A DNA stretch of 30,194 nt, taken from NCBI GenBank assembly GCA_913054445.1, contig CAJXIK010000002.1:1-30194 (forward strand), given 5' to 3'. Made by a program: the position numbers and the translations under genes. The stretch is from an uncultured Bermanella sp. Its GTDB lineage: Bacteria; Pseudomonadota; Gammaproteobacteria; Pseudomonadales; Oceanobacteraceae. Below the pieces are notes generated by a model, which did no database searches, was not told the origin of the DNA, and saw only the letters and a list, made by a program, of their open reading frames with translations. Below, piece by piece: positions 1-7,339 of the stretch (the stretch's first letter is position 1; every line of letters begins with the position of its first letter).

Positions 1-120
1 TTTTAGTGTATACCTGTTCGTTTTACCTGCGAGCTGATGAAGATTCAGCCTGCTCGTCTTCGATATTTTTAGTGTATACCTGTTCGTTTTACCTGCGAGC
101 TGATGAAGATTCAGCCTGCT
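1..120. repeat. Tandem direct repeat, 54 bp x2, period 66
   Basis: Bases 1-54 and 67-120 are identical over 54 bp and are separated by a 12-bp linker (55-66). The period of 66 is a multiple of three. The second copy ends exactly against the stop codon of the minus-strand barrel gene (121-123), so the repeat sits immediately 3' of that gene. Each unit contains a small inverted repeat (GCTGA, 7-nt loop, TCAGC). The array is cut by the window edge, so the copy number is unknown. I see no link to a known repeat family. Confidence 0.9.
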
Positions 121-801
121 TTAAAAATGGTAATAAAACCCTAGGGCAATGCCCTGCTCATCGCTGCTCGAATCGCGTAAAAATTCATTGCGTCGGTACT
201 CTATGGTTAGCCCGTGACGTTGCCCCAACATATAGCGTAGCTGGGGTTCGCTGACAATTCGATTGCTCTGCCCGTCTAAAATGTTGTAGTCGATGAAACC
301 TTCGAATAAGAGCGTGTCGAATCCCAGCGGGGTACGCCAGGCGAGGCTGACCTGAGCGTGGCTGCCGTTGGTCTGTAGTGGAAACATCCGCAGCATTAAG
401 AAACGCTTCTTGAGTGGGGCCTGGTAGGTAACGCCGAAACGGACTAGGTCGTTATCGTTGCCGTCGGCGTCGTTATATTCTCCTTGCAGCCCCCAGTTAC
501 CTTGCAGCACCTTGCTTAGCCTCGCCTCGCTAAAAAAGGTGGTGAAATCACTGCGATTGTCATCGCTGTTTTGGCTCGAGTGAAGGTCGGTAAATCCCCA
601 AAAGGTTAATCCGTGGGGGAGGGCCTGGCTGCTATAAATGAGGCTGACGGTATTAAAATCACGACTATCCAGGTAATAGTTAGCGATGAAACGGGCGCTG
701 CTCCCTGGTGGCTCATGGGCCTGAGTGTGCATGGCGGACAATAAAATGAGCATGGATGCCCACATCCACACTTTGCAAGTGAGGGGCTGACAGCTGTTCA
801 T
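121..801 (-). CDS. Tsx-like outer-membrane beta-barrel protein
   Basis: A 226-aa exported protein. The N-terminus has a signal peptide (hydrophobic stretch around residues 12-25, cleavage probably after THTQA-type residues near 29). The rest alternates hydrophobic and polar residues and is rich in aromatics, and it ends in FYYHF, the C-terminal aromatic signature that BAM recognises in outer-membrane barrels. The run of WGF.D, RLSK, GEYND and FGVTY segments reminds me of nucleoside-channel (Tsx)-like barrels, which are usually somewhat longer; this family call is tentative. The minus-strand start is preceded by a GGAG ribosome site about 8 nt away. It lies 30 bp downstream of the REC-PAS-GGDEF-EAL gene on the same strand, so the two may be cotranscribed. 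It could equally be another small porin-like barrel. No substrate can be inferred. Confidence 0.7.
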   Translation of the reverse strand: MNSCQPLTCKVWMWASMLILLSAMHTQAHEPPGSSARFIANYYLDSRDFNTVSLIYSSQALPHGLTFWGFTDLHSSQNSDDNRSDFTTFFSEARLSKVLQGNWGLQGEYNDADGNDNDLVRFGVTYQAPLKKRFLMLRMFPLQTNGSHAQVSLAWRTPLGFDTLLFEGFIDYNILDGQSNRIVSEPQLRYMLGQRHGLTIEYRRNEFLRDSSSDEQGIALGFYYHF

Positions 802-830
802 CGTGGGTACTCCGGTGTTGTATCGTAGGT

Positions 831-2861
831 TTATGGGCTAATCAGTGCCTTGAAATCCTGATGGTTAACCGGCGGGCTCACGTAGTAGCCCTGAATCAGG
901 TCGCAGCCCGCCTCACATAAGAAATCATATTGTTGCTTGTTTTCTATGCCCTCGGCGACGATGGATAAGCCAAGGCCCTTGGCCAGATCAATGATAAAGC
1001 CCGTGATGATGCTGTCTTGCTGGTTATGGGGCAAACCCTCGATGAAACTGCGGTCAATCTTCAGGGTCGAGATGGGCAGTGTTTTCAAATAACTCAGGGA
1101 TGAATAGCCAGTGCCAAAATCATCCAGTGCGATGCGCACGCCCATGTCAGCAAGCCTGTTTAAGGTGGCTGTGCTGCTGGCAATGTCATTGAGCAATATG
1201 CTCTCGGTTACTTCCAGCTCCAGCCACTGAGGATCAAGCTGGTGCTCATCGATTAGCTGGCAGACATCATCGAGCAAGTGAGGGTCATTGAACTGACAGG
1301 CAGAAAGGTTAACGGCAAGGGTGATGGCCAGGCCATCCTCATGGTGCCATTGAGCCAGTTGCGCACAGGACAATTGCAGGATGTTTTTTCCTATGGGTAA
1401 GATTAATCCCGTTTTTTGTGCCACGTCGATAAATTGTGCGGGGTACAGCAGGCCTTCACTTGGGTGCTGCCATCTTACTAGCGCCTCGGCATGGCAAATG
1501 ATGCCGTTGTGGGGGTTTGCCTGCGGCTGATAATGAATGACAAATTCGTGATGTTCGATGGCCTCGTGCAGGGCACTCTCCACCTGTAACAGGTTTTTAA
1601 TTTCCTGATTGCTGGCCGCGTCATAAAATTGAAAGTTGTTGCCGCCTAATGCTTTGGCCCGGTACATGGCGCTGTCGGCATGACGCATCAGCAAGTGTTC
1701 ATTGTCGCCCCCAGTGATGAAGGTGCTGATACCTATGCTGGGGGATATGTGCAGTTTCTCGCCGGCGATGTTAAATGGCTCTGCTAAAATGTGGATGATT
1801 TTATTGGCCACCGTTTCGCACTCCTGTAAGCCATTTAAGCTGGGCAAAATCACCACAAATTCGTCACCACCAAAGCGTGCCAGTGTCTCACCGCGGCGAA
1901 TGGTGCTGTTTAAGCGCTGGCTGACCGCCATCAATAGCTGATCCCCCACCTCGTGGCCCAGAGTATCGTTGACGTGTTTAAAACGATCTAGATCAATAAA
2001 CAATACCGCAATCTTATTTTGATGCCGCTTACTTTGATGCAGGGCTAATTCTAGGTGGTCGTTAAATAGGCGGCGATTAGGCAGCCCAGTGAGTTCATCG
2101 TGATAGGCTTGGAATTCAATGCGGGCCTCATTTTGTTTTTGGTCGCTTATATCGATAAATAAAGCCGCGTAAATGGTTTCGTTGTAGGGACCCTTAATCT
2201 TCATGAAACTGAGCCATATGGGAAATTGCTGCTCATCACTCTTCAGGCATCTCAATTCTCCATGCCATTCTGAGCTTGGATTAGATAATAAGACGCTGTC
2301 TGATATGGGATCTTGTGAAGAGGTTAGTAAGAACGTATTGAAATGTTTGCCGATCACTTGTTGCTTGCTGAATCCGGTGAGCTCGCTGAAGGCTGGATTG
2401 ATGCTTTCGATCAGGCCTTGTTCATCGCTCATCATAATGGCCTCTATGGTGCTATCGAATAAATAGGAAAATTGATTATTGCGCTGCCTAAGGGACTGGA
2501 TGGTAAAGGCTTCACGTATCTCCCTGCGCAGCATCTCATTGTTCCAAGGTTTGGCTAAAAATTTATAGATGGCGCCCTGATTGATGGCATCGCTTACCGC
2601 TTGGAAATCGGCATAGCCACTGATAATAATGCGCACGGTATCCGGGTAGAGTTCTTTCACTTGGCTGAGGAATTGGGAGCCACTCATGTGGGGCATCCGC
2701 TGGTCGCTGATCACCACTTTGATGGTGTGTTGCGATAAGATATTCAGGGCCTCACAGCCACTGGTTGCGGTATAGATTTGGTAATCTTCTTTTCTTAACA
2801 TGCGCGTGAAGGATTTTTGAATTTCCGTCTCATCGTCTACCAATAATAGCGAATTTTGCAT
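831..2861 (-). CDS. Response regulator with PAS, GGDEF and EAL domains (c-di-GMP turnover)
   Basis: A 676-aa cytoplasmic signalling protein. I start it at the ATG at 2861 because an AGGTG site lies 6-8 nt upstream and the receiver fold begins at once (MQNSLLLVDDE); a longer reading adds 21 unlikely residues. Domains: REC about 4-120 with acidic pair DD9-10, phosphoacceptor D53 (ISDQRMP) and Lys in LAKPW; PAS about 133-240; GGDEF about 255-415 with an intact GGDEF at 331-335; EAL about 425-676 with EAL at 459-461, EVTES, DDFGTGYSS (580-588) and KIDRSF. Both catalytic signatures are intact, so it could both make and break cyclic-di-GMP. The inhibitory RxxD motif reads RRGE, so product inhibition may be weak. 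It is divergent from the sigma54 activator at 3043 and shares its DQRMP/KPW receiver style. No histidine kinase is nearby. Confidence 0.93.
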   Translation of the reverse strand: MQNSLLLVDDETEIQKSFTRMLRKEDYQIYTATSGCEALNILSQHTIKVVISDQRMPHMSGSQFLSQVKELYPDTVRIIISGYADFQAVSDAINQGAIYKFLAKPWNNEMLRREIREAFTIQSLRQRNNQFSYLFDSTIEAIMMSDEQGLIESINPAFSELTGFSKQQVIGKHFNTFLLTSSQDPISDSVLLSNPSSEWHGELRCLKSDEQQFPIWLSFMKIKGPYNETIYAALFIDISDQKQNEARIEFQAYHDELTGLPNRRLFNDHLELALHQSKRHQNKIAVLFIDLDRFKHVNDTLGHEVGDQLLMAVSQRLNSTIRRGETLARFGGDEFVVILPSLNGLQECETVANKIIHILAEPFNIAGEKLHISPSIGISTFITGGDNEHLLMRHADSAMYRAKALGGNNFQFYDAASNQEIKNLLQVESALHEAIEHHEFVIHYQPQANPHNGIICHAEALVRWQHPSEGLLYPAQFIDVAQKTGLILPIGKNILQLSCAQLAQWHHEDGLAITLAVNLSACQFNDPHLLDDVCQLIDEHQLDPQWLELEVTESILLNDIASSTATLNRLADMGVRIALDDFGTGYSSLSYLKTLPISTLKIDRSFIEGLPHNQQDSIITGFIIDLAKGLGLSIVAEGIENKQQYDFLCEAGCDLIQGYYVSPPVNHQDFKALISP

Positions 2862-2897
2862 GTGGCACCTGTGCGATATAATCGAGTGTACTTTTAC

Positions 2898-2926
2898 ATT
2901 AGTCATTAATGTCACCAATGTCACAC
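2898..2926. promoter_or_regulatory. Repeated TGTCAC-type element upstream of the GGDEF-EAL gene
   Basis: The stretch holds successive GTCA/GTCAC units (AGTCATTAATGTCAC then CAATGTCACAC), which read TGACATT repeats on the minus strand toward the gene at 2861. The 12-mer TGTCACCAATGT at 2910-2921 recurs with one change at 8730-8741, ahead of the HTH-REC gene. It is probably an operator for a shared regulator. That is inferred from the match alone. Confidence 0.4.
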
Positions 2927-3042
2927 AAGCTCTTAGATTAATAACCTCTATACGATGTTTTTTTAACTCTGCTAAAAAATATGTTTTCAGCGAAGACGGT
3001 TTTTATTCTACTCTTTAATTATCACGTCATTTAGGGGCAGAT

Positions 3043-4335
3043 ATGGCTAAGCCCATTAATATTTTATGCATAGATGATGAGCCATCGGTCTTAAAGACGT
3101 ATCAACGAGTGTTTCGTGATAGCCAGGCATATTCCCTGACGGTCATGCAAGATCTCCGGACGTATGACCTCAAGCAGGCCCTGGCTTTCGATGTGATTGT
3201 CTGCGATCAGCGCATGCCAGGCTTGTTGGGCAGCGAGGTATTTAAGCGCCTGTGCGGGCTAGGGTTTCAGGGAAGTAAAATAATTTGTTCCGCCTATGCC
3301 GATTTTGACGATATTATTCCGACATTTAATCATGGTTTCATCGACTTTTTCTTGAATAAACCCTGGGGAAATGACGAAATAAGACGGCTAGTAAACAAAC
3401 TTCATGAGCCTGGCCAGCGAGAGCAGCTGATCATTCATGACAAAATGGAGAAGGTCTACCAGTTAGCCCTCAAGGCGGCTAAGACCAATATATCGGTTTA
3501 TATTCAGGGCGAGACCGGTACGGGTAAGGAGTTATTAACGCGCTACATTCACAATAACTCCGATCGCCTAGACGGCCCTTATATCACGGTAAACTGCGCC
3601 ACCCTCACCACGGAATTATTTGAATCGTTAATGTTTGGTCATAAGAAGGGAGCCTTCACTGGTGCCAATGAAAACCACATGGGTTTTTATCAGGCGGCCC
3701 ACGGAGGCACCCTCTTTCTGGATGAGGTGGTGGATATCCCCTTGGAAGCCCAGGCAAAGATCCTCCGCGCCCTACAAGAGAAGACGATCACCCTGTTGGG
3801 AGAAACTCATGATGTAACGGTCGATGTACGGGTTATTTCGGCCTCGGCTAAACCGTTGAGCGTGGCGGTCAAAGAAGGGCGATTTCGTGAAGACCTAATG
3901 TACCGCCTTAATGTTTATCCTATTCATATCCCTCCCTTGAGGGAACGCAGAAATGAAATAGAGCTGTTGTTTAGTCAATTTATGGCCCGCTTTAATTATC
4001 ACCCTGAGTGGCCAAAAATAAGCTGTGATGAAAAAGTTAAAAAAATATTACACCAATATCCTTGGCCGGGAAATATTCGTGAATTAGAGAACGTGTGTAA
4101 TTTTTTGTGTGCCACCCTAGAGCAACCTAGGGTACAAGGCGAGGACTTACCAGAATATCTATTGCAAGGAGAAGGGCGAGCACCACAGCAGCTGCCTGAT
4201 TCTAGTGAGGCGACACTGAGTATCGAGCAGGCGCTACGGCAATGTGATCAGAATAAATCGCGAGCCGCGAAGCTGTTGGGTATCAGCCGGCAGACTCTGT
4301 GGCGCTATCTTAAAAATAATAATCTACCTTCCTAG
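3043..4335 (+). CDS. NtrC-family sigma54-dependent response regulator
   Basis: A 430-aa bacterial enhancer-binding protein. REC about 5-120 has DD11-12, phosphoacceptor D55 (VCDQRMPG), a conserved Ser in ICSAYAD and the Lys in LNKPW. The AAA+ domain has Walker A GETGTGKE (156-163), the sigma54-contact loop GAFTGA (203-208), Walker B GTLFLDEV (222-229) and the REDLMYRL arginine segment. YPWPGNIRELENV precedes a Fis-type helix-turn-helix at the C-terminus (NKSRAAKLLGISRQTLWRYL). All parts needed to activate sigma54 RNA polymerase are present. The start has AGGGG about 7 nt upstream. A sigma54-type promoter lies 150 bp beyond its stop, ahead of the secretin operon, so that operon is its likely target. 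It is similar in layout to HupR/NtrC regulators. No partner kinase is encoded in the window. Confidence 0.95.
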   Translation: MAKPINILCIDDEPSVLKTYQRVFRDSQAYSLTVMQDLRTYDLKQALAFDVIVCDQRMPGLLGSEVFKRLCGLGFQGSKIICSAYADFDDIIPTFNHGFIDFFLNKPWGNDEIRRLVNKLHEPGQREQLIIHDKMEKVYQLALKAAKTNISVYIQGETGTGKELLTRYIHNNSDRLDGPYITVNCATLTTELFESLMFGHKKGAFTGANENHMGFYQAAHGGTLFLDEVVDIPLEAQAKILRALQEKTITLLGETHDVTVDVRVISASAKPLSVAVKEGRFREDLMYRLNVYPIHIPPLRERRNEIELLFSQFMARFNYHPEWPKISCDEKVKKILHQYPWPGNIRELENVCNFLCATLEQPRVQGEDLPEYLLQGEGRAPQQLPDSSEATLSIEQALRQCDQNKSRAAKLLGISRQTLWRYLKNNNLPS

Positions 4336-4381
4336 CTAGCCGCAAATAGGCCAGACACTGGCAGCACCTAAAAAGTGAAGG

Positions 4382-4433
4382 TGTTACGTAACAAGTATTA
4401 AATAAAGTTACAGAGGTTACATCCTTGTTACAG
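4382..4433. promoter_or_regulatory. Putative enhancer (UAS) for the sigma54 activator
   Basis: Five GTTAC/GTAAC half-sites lie in 52 bp: a perfect 12-bp palindrome TGTTACGTAACA (4382-4393), GTTACAG at 4407 and again at 4427 (20 bp apart), and GTTAC at 4416. GTAACAAG (4388-4395) and CTTGTTAC (4424-4431) also form an inverted pair. The cluster is about 80-130 bp above the predicted transcription start, the usual distance for enhancer-binding proteins, and lies directly after the activator gene. Binding is inferred. Confidence 0.55.
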
Positions 4434-4486
4434 CCAATTTGAGGTATATGCCCTCTCGTTCCCCGTATTTACTGGTTTTTAAAAGT

Positions 4487-4502
4487 TGGCATATTGTTCG
4501 CA
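4487..4502 (+). promoter_or_regulatory. Sigma54 (-24/-12) promoter of the secretin operon
   Basis: TGGCATATTGTTCGCA matches the TGGCAC-N5-TTGCA consensus with the invariant GG and GC exactly 12 nt apart; mismatches are the C to T in the -24 box and T to C in the -12 box. Predicted start of transcription is near 4513, giving a leader of about 38 nt to the ATG at 4551. The adjacent activator gene and GTTAC elements support the call. Confidence 0.65.
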
Positions 4503-4550
4503 ATACTGGGGTACGGCAACGACGCCTGGTTAGAAATATTGGAGATAAAC

Positions 4551-5024
4551 ATGAAAGCAACTATGAAAGAAAATATGAAATCAACTATGAAAAAAATCGC
4601 CCTGATCTCTGCCATCAGTGCCCTGGCATTTAATGCTCAGGGTGTCGAATTGGACAGTGATTCCGCCACGGTATCCATGAGTGTTGGGCTATACGCCAGC
4701 CTCACGGGATTGGATGATTTTTCCTTGACTACCATAGACGCAGACGGTGAAGCCGGGGCCACATATAACGGCAACGATGACTTTAACCTAGAGTCCAATG
4801 GTCAAGTACACGTCTCTATGGTGGGGGCTAACCTATCCAATGGTGGCGATAGTGTCGCGACGTCCTACAGCCTAGACAGTGGTACTCTTGAATTTGATAC
4901 CGCTTCCGGCGCAGTGCATAACGCGTCACACAATGTATCGGCTCAAGCCGTACTGGGAGCAATCTCAGCACAAAAAGCCGGCGCTTACTCTGGCTCCATC
5001 ACCATTACGGTTTCCTCAATCTAA
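4551..5024 (+). CDS. Small secreted pilin-like structural subunit
   Basis: A 157-aa exported protein, unrecognised by name. The start at 4551 has GGAG 6 nt upstream. The signal peptide is about residues 1-28 and its n-region carries four in-frame Met-Lys pairs (M1, M5, M9, M13), so a start at 4587 is possible. The mature part is Cys-free, acidic, rich in Ser, Gly, Asp and Val, and ends AGAYSGSITITVSSI, like the last strand of beta-sandwich fimbrial subunits (spore-coat-U or DUF4402 style). Its whole mature sequence is paralogous to residues 36-153 of the LruC protein at 7340: shared motifs SVGL.AS..GLDD..L, F.LESNG, HN.SH and LG.IS.Q.AG.Y. It is first in the operon, behind a sigma54 promoter, and is followed by a terminator, as expected for the most abundant product. 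I infer that it is a fibre or matrix subunit. Confidence 0.8.
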   Translation: MKATMKENMKSTMKKIALISAISALAFNAQGVELDSDSATVSMSVGLYASLTGLDDFSLTTIDADGEAGATYNGNDDFNLESNGQVHVSMVGANLSNGGDSVATSYSLDSGTLEFDTASGAVHNASHNVSAQAVLGAISAQKAGAYSGSITITVSSI

Positions 5025-5037
5025 CTGAAAGTGGTGT

Positions 5038-5061
5038 AAAGGGGCTCGCGCCCCTTTTTTT
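5038..5061 (+). terminator. Intrinsic terminator inside the secretin operon
   Basis: AAAGGGGC (5038-5045), loop TCGC, GCCCCTTT, then a run of T to 5061. The GGAGG ribosome site of the next gene begins at 5062, right after the U-tract. It probably lets the subunit gene be transcribed far more than the assembly genes. Confidence 0.85.
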
Positions 5062-5073
5062 GGAGGCTTGGTC

Positions 5074-5934
5074 ATGTCACGTATTATTCTATTGCTATTA
5101 ACCATTATTTTTTGTGCATCTGTCCACAGTGGGGAGTTTGCTGTGGCACCTATGGTGATTAATATCGAAGGAGAAAAAAACAAACCTATTCCATTTGAAT
5201 TTACCGTAAAAGCCAAGAAGTCCGGTAAGGTCGTGTTAAAAATATATGATTTAAATCAGGTAGAGACCGGCCATATGGGGTTTATGGAGGGAGACAGCAG
5301 CAATAAAAGCAGTAAGGCTCACTGGATTAAGATAAAAGAAAATAAGTTTGCCCTTAAATCTGGAGATTATCGTGTGGCCAAGGGCACGATAAAAATTCCC
5401 AGTAGGGCCCGTGGTCAGCATTTAGCCGCCATCATGGTGGAGGAAGTGCAGAGCGAAGAGGAAAAAAAGGGCATTAGTGTCAATGTTCGTTATGCGGTGG
5501 TGTTAAAGATCAATACCGATAACGGCAAGAAAAGGCGTACCAGAACTAAAACTAAGTTTGAGGACTTAAGCTTCCGTAAAGTAGAGGAAGGGTGGGAGTT
5601 TGAAGGTTATTTTAAAAACCTGTCAAAGGTAGAGGGGCACTTAAATACCGAATTGCAGCTGCGTAGCAAAGACCGACGGTTAGTGGGGCGCTTACAACTT
5701 AAAACTCTCTCTGCCTGGCAGAGAAATGAAGATGCATCCATGGTTTATCCTGGCTCAAGAGTGAAAGTGTTCGGCGTCTTGCCAAAAAATATCGTAGAAG
5801 GAACCTATCAAATTCGCATTAAAAATACATTTAATCGGCGTAATCAACCCGTCTTTAGGCACGAGATAACACTTTCAGAGCAAGGTAATACGAGTCCTGA
5901 CCAGGCCGAAGTCAAGGGATTGGCTGGTTCATAA
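5074..5934 (+). CDS. Periplasmic chaperone-like protein (two Ig-like domains)
   Basis: A 286-aa exported protein. The ATG at 5074 is chosen because GGAGG lies 7 nt upstream and it opens a clean signal peptide (MSRIILLLLTIIFCASVHSG, mature from about GEFAVAP). The mature protein is very basic and beta-strand-like. The first half (VAPMVINIEG, PFEFTVKAKK, VVLKIYDL, then IPSRARGQHLAAIMVEE and VRYAVVLKINTD) follows the pattern of PapD-type fimbrial chaperones and of DUF916-like surface proteins: a strand-rich Ig domain with a G1-like alternating segment. The second half (EFEGYFKNLSKVEG to YQIRIKNTF) looks like a second Ig-like domain. It lies between the subunit and secretin genes. I infer that it escorts subunits through the periplasm. 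The family call rests on pattern and position, not on a decisive motif. Confidence 0.65.
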   Translation: MSRIILLLLTIIFCASVHSGEFAVAPMVINIEGEKNKPIPFEFTVKAKKSGKVVLKIYDLNQVETGHMGFMEGDSSNKSSKAHWIKIKENKFALKSGDYRVAKGTIKIPSRARGQHLAAIMVEEVQSEEEKKGISVNVRYAVVLKINTDNGKKRRTRTKTKFEDLSFRKVEEGWEFEGYFKNLSKVEGHLNTELQLRSKDRRLVGRLQLKTLSAWQRNEDASMVYPGSRVKVFGVLPKNIVEGTYQIRIKNTFNRRNQPVFRHEITLSEQGNTSPDQAEVKGLAGS

Positions 5935-5990
5935 CACAGGGATGTGTTCCATTTATTTTCGTGGTGGCAATGCTCACATTAGGCCTAATT

Positions 5991-7334
5991 ATGAAAATAC
6001 TAACACCCATTCTATTGCTACTGTTGTGTGCTTGCACTGCTAATGTTAAACCGCCAATCGATCACCAAGTCGAGCAGCAGCTTAATCAGTTACGGCAATC
6101 TTTTTTTAACATGGAAGATGGTCGTGAGGCATTAGCCTCGGTGGAAAGTCAACCGTTAATTCGAGTGGATGCCAATACCCAGGCTCACGAGAAATTTAAA
6201 TGTACTAGGGATCACAACCGCTACAATAAATTATTCGACAAGACCATAGATATTGAATTTGAAGAAATGGATTTGCGGGATGCGCTAGTGGAGATTAGCC
6301 TGTTATCCGAGATCCCTATTATCATGGACGATAGTATCGAAGGCATCGTCAGTGCTCACTTCGTTCAGTCAATGGTCAGCGACGTGTTGGCGACCTTGCT
6401 GGCGGTGGGAGAGTATGATTATCGTATCTTGTCCCATCACATCTTTGTGGGATCATCCGAGCCTACGTCATCCTCCTATCACCAGCTCTCGGCCACGTGT
6501 ATTTACAGGCCAGGCTATTTAGATGCCCTATCCTTAGTGACATTTTTACCTGAGGTTTATCAAAGGTATATAAAAATTAACCAGAAACATGGCTTCATAG
6601 CCATCACCGCACCCAACAGCATCATGCATAGAATTCAGCATGATATCGTGTTGTTCGATCTACCACAGAAGCAGGTCGTGCTGGAATTAAGCATCATTGA
6701 GGTGTCCCGCGAAGCGTTGGAGATACTGGGCCTAGATTGGCAGAGCATTAAAAATAAAGCGTCCAGTGTGTATAACCAGTCACTCGGGGCGGTATCTTAT
6801 GGGGGGCGTACGGTGACGCTCCCTTCGATGAAGGCCAGGCATTTTTTGGATGCCGTAAACGCCTTGAACCGCACCGGTCATGCGCAAATTAAGACCATGC
6901 CGTCTATTGTGGTGTTGGAAGGGAAAGAAGCCAAGTTTCGTTCCATGCAAACGGTATGGTCCCCACAGGTGATGGCCTCTTCCCATAAAAGAGAGGCCAT
7001 CCACTTCGGGGTGGAGATGAACGTGGTGACCCATGTGAGCGAGCTGGGGCACATGCAGCTGGAAATTAAAAATGCCAGCGTCAGTGATTTCGTTGTAGAT
7101 GGCTATGGCTTACCCACTGTGGTGCAGCACTCCCTATCGAGTTCGGTAAGTATTCGCGACGGCGAGTCGTTGATTTTGGGGGGCCTGTTACAGAAAAAAA
7201 GGCGCAGTGAGGGTTCCGGTATACCCTTGTTGCAAGACTTCCCACTGGTGGGAGGGTTATTCAGAAATACTATTCACAAAATGGTCGATAGCGAAATACT
7301 GATTATTTTACAGCCTAGGATCATACGGGGATAA
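5991..7334 (+). CDS. Short lipoprotein secretin (GspD/PilQ family)
   Basis: A 447-aa outer-membrane channel protein. The ATG at 5991 gives a lipoprotein signal ending LCAC with Cys15 as lipid acceptor; longer readings put extra residues before it. An STN/N0-type domain at about 75-155 (IDIEFEEMDLRDALVEIS) and one N1-like domain lead to the secretin core: VVLELSIIEVSREALEILGL, IKTMPSIVVLEGKEAKF, VSIRDGESLILGGLLQ, GIPLLQDFPLVGGLFR and a final ILIILQPRII. It is shorter than GspD (about 650 aa), has fewer N domains, and stops right after the core with no pilotin-binding S domain. Lipidation may replace a pilotin, as in the HxcQ liposecretin. No ATPase, platform or pseudopilin gene is near. Its neighbours imply that it exports the subunit and the LruC protein. 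Confidence 0.93.
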   Translation: MKILTPILLLLLCACTANVKPPIDHQVEQQLNQLRQSFFNMEDGREALASVESQPLIRVDANTQAHEKFKCTRDHNRYNKLFDKTIDIEFEEMDLRDALVEISLLSEIPIIMDDSIEGIVSAHFVQSMVSDVLATLLAVGEYDYRILSHHIFVGSSEPTSSSYHQLSATCIYRPGYLDALSLVTFLPEVYQRYIKINQKHGFIAITAPNSIMHRIQHDIVLFDLPQKQVVLELSIIEVSREALEILGLDWQSIKNKASSVYNQSLGAVSYGGRTVTLPSMKARHFLDAVNALNRTGHAQIKTMPSIVVLEGKEAKFRSMQTVWSPQVMASSHKREAIHFGVEMNVVTHVSELGHMQLEIKNASVSDFVVDGYGLPTVVQHSLSSSVSIRDGESLILGGLLQKKRRSEGSGIPLLQDFPLVGGLFRNTIHKMVDSEILIILQPRIIRG

Positions 7335-7339
7335 AGCGG

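Noticed and set aside
1..120. CRISPR-like array
   Set aside because: The repeat is 54 bp and the spacer 12 bp, outside CRISPR proportions, with only two copies and no cas genes.
5991..7334. Part of a complete type II secretion or type IV pilus cluster
   Set aside because: No ATPase, platform protein, pseudopilin or peptidase gene lies anywhere in the window.
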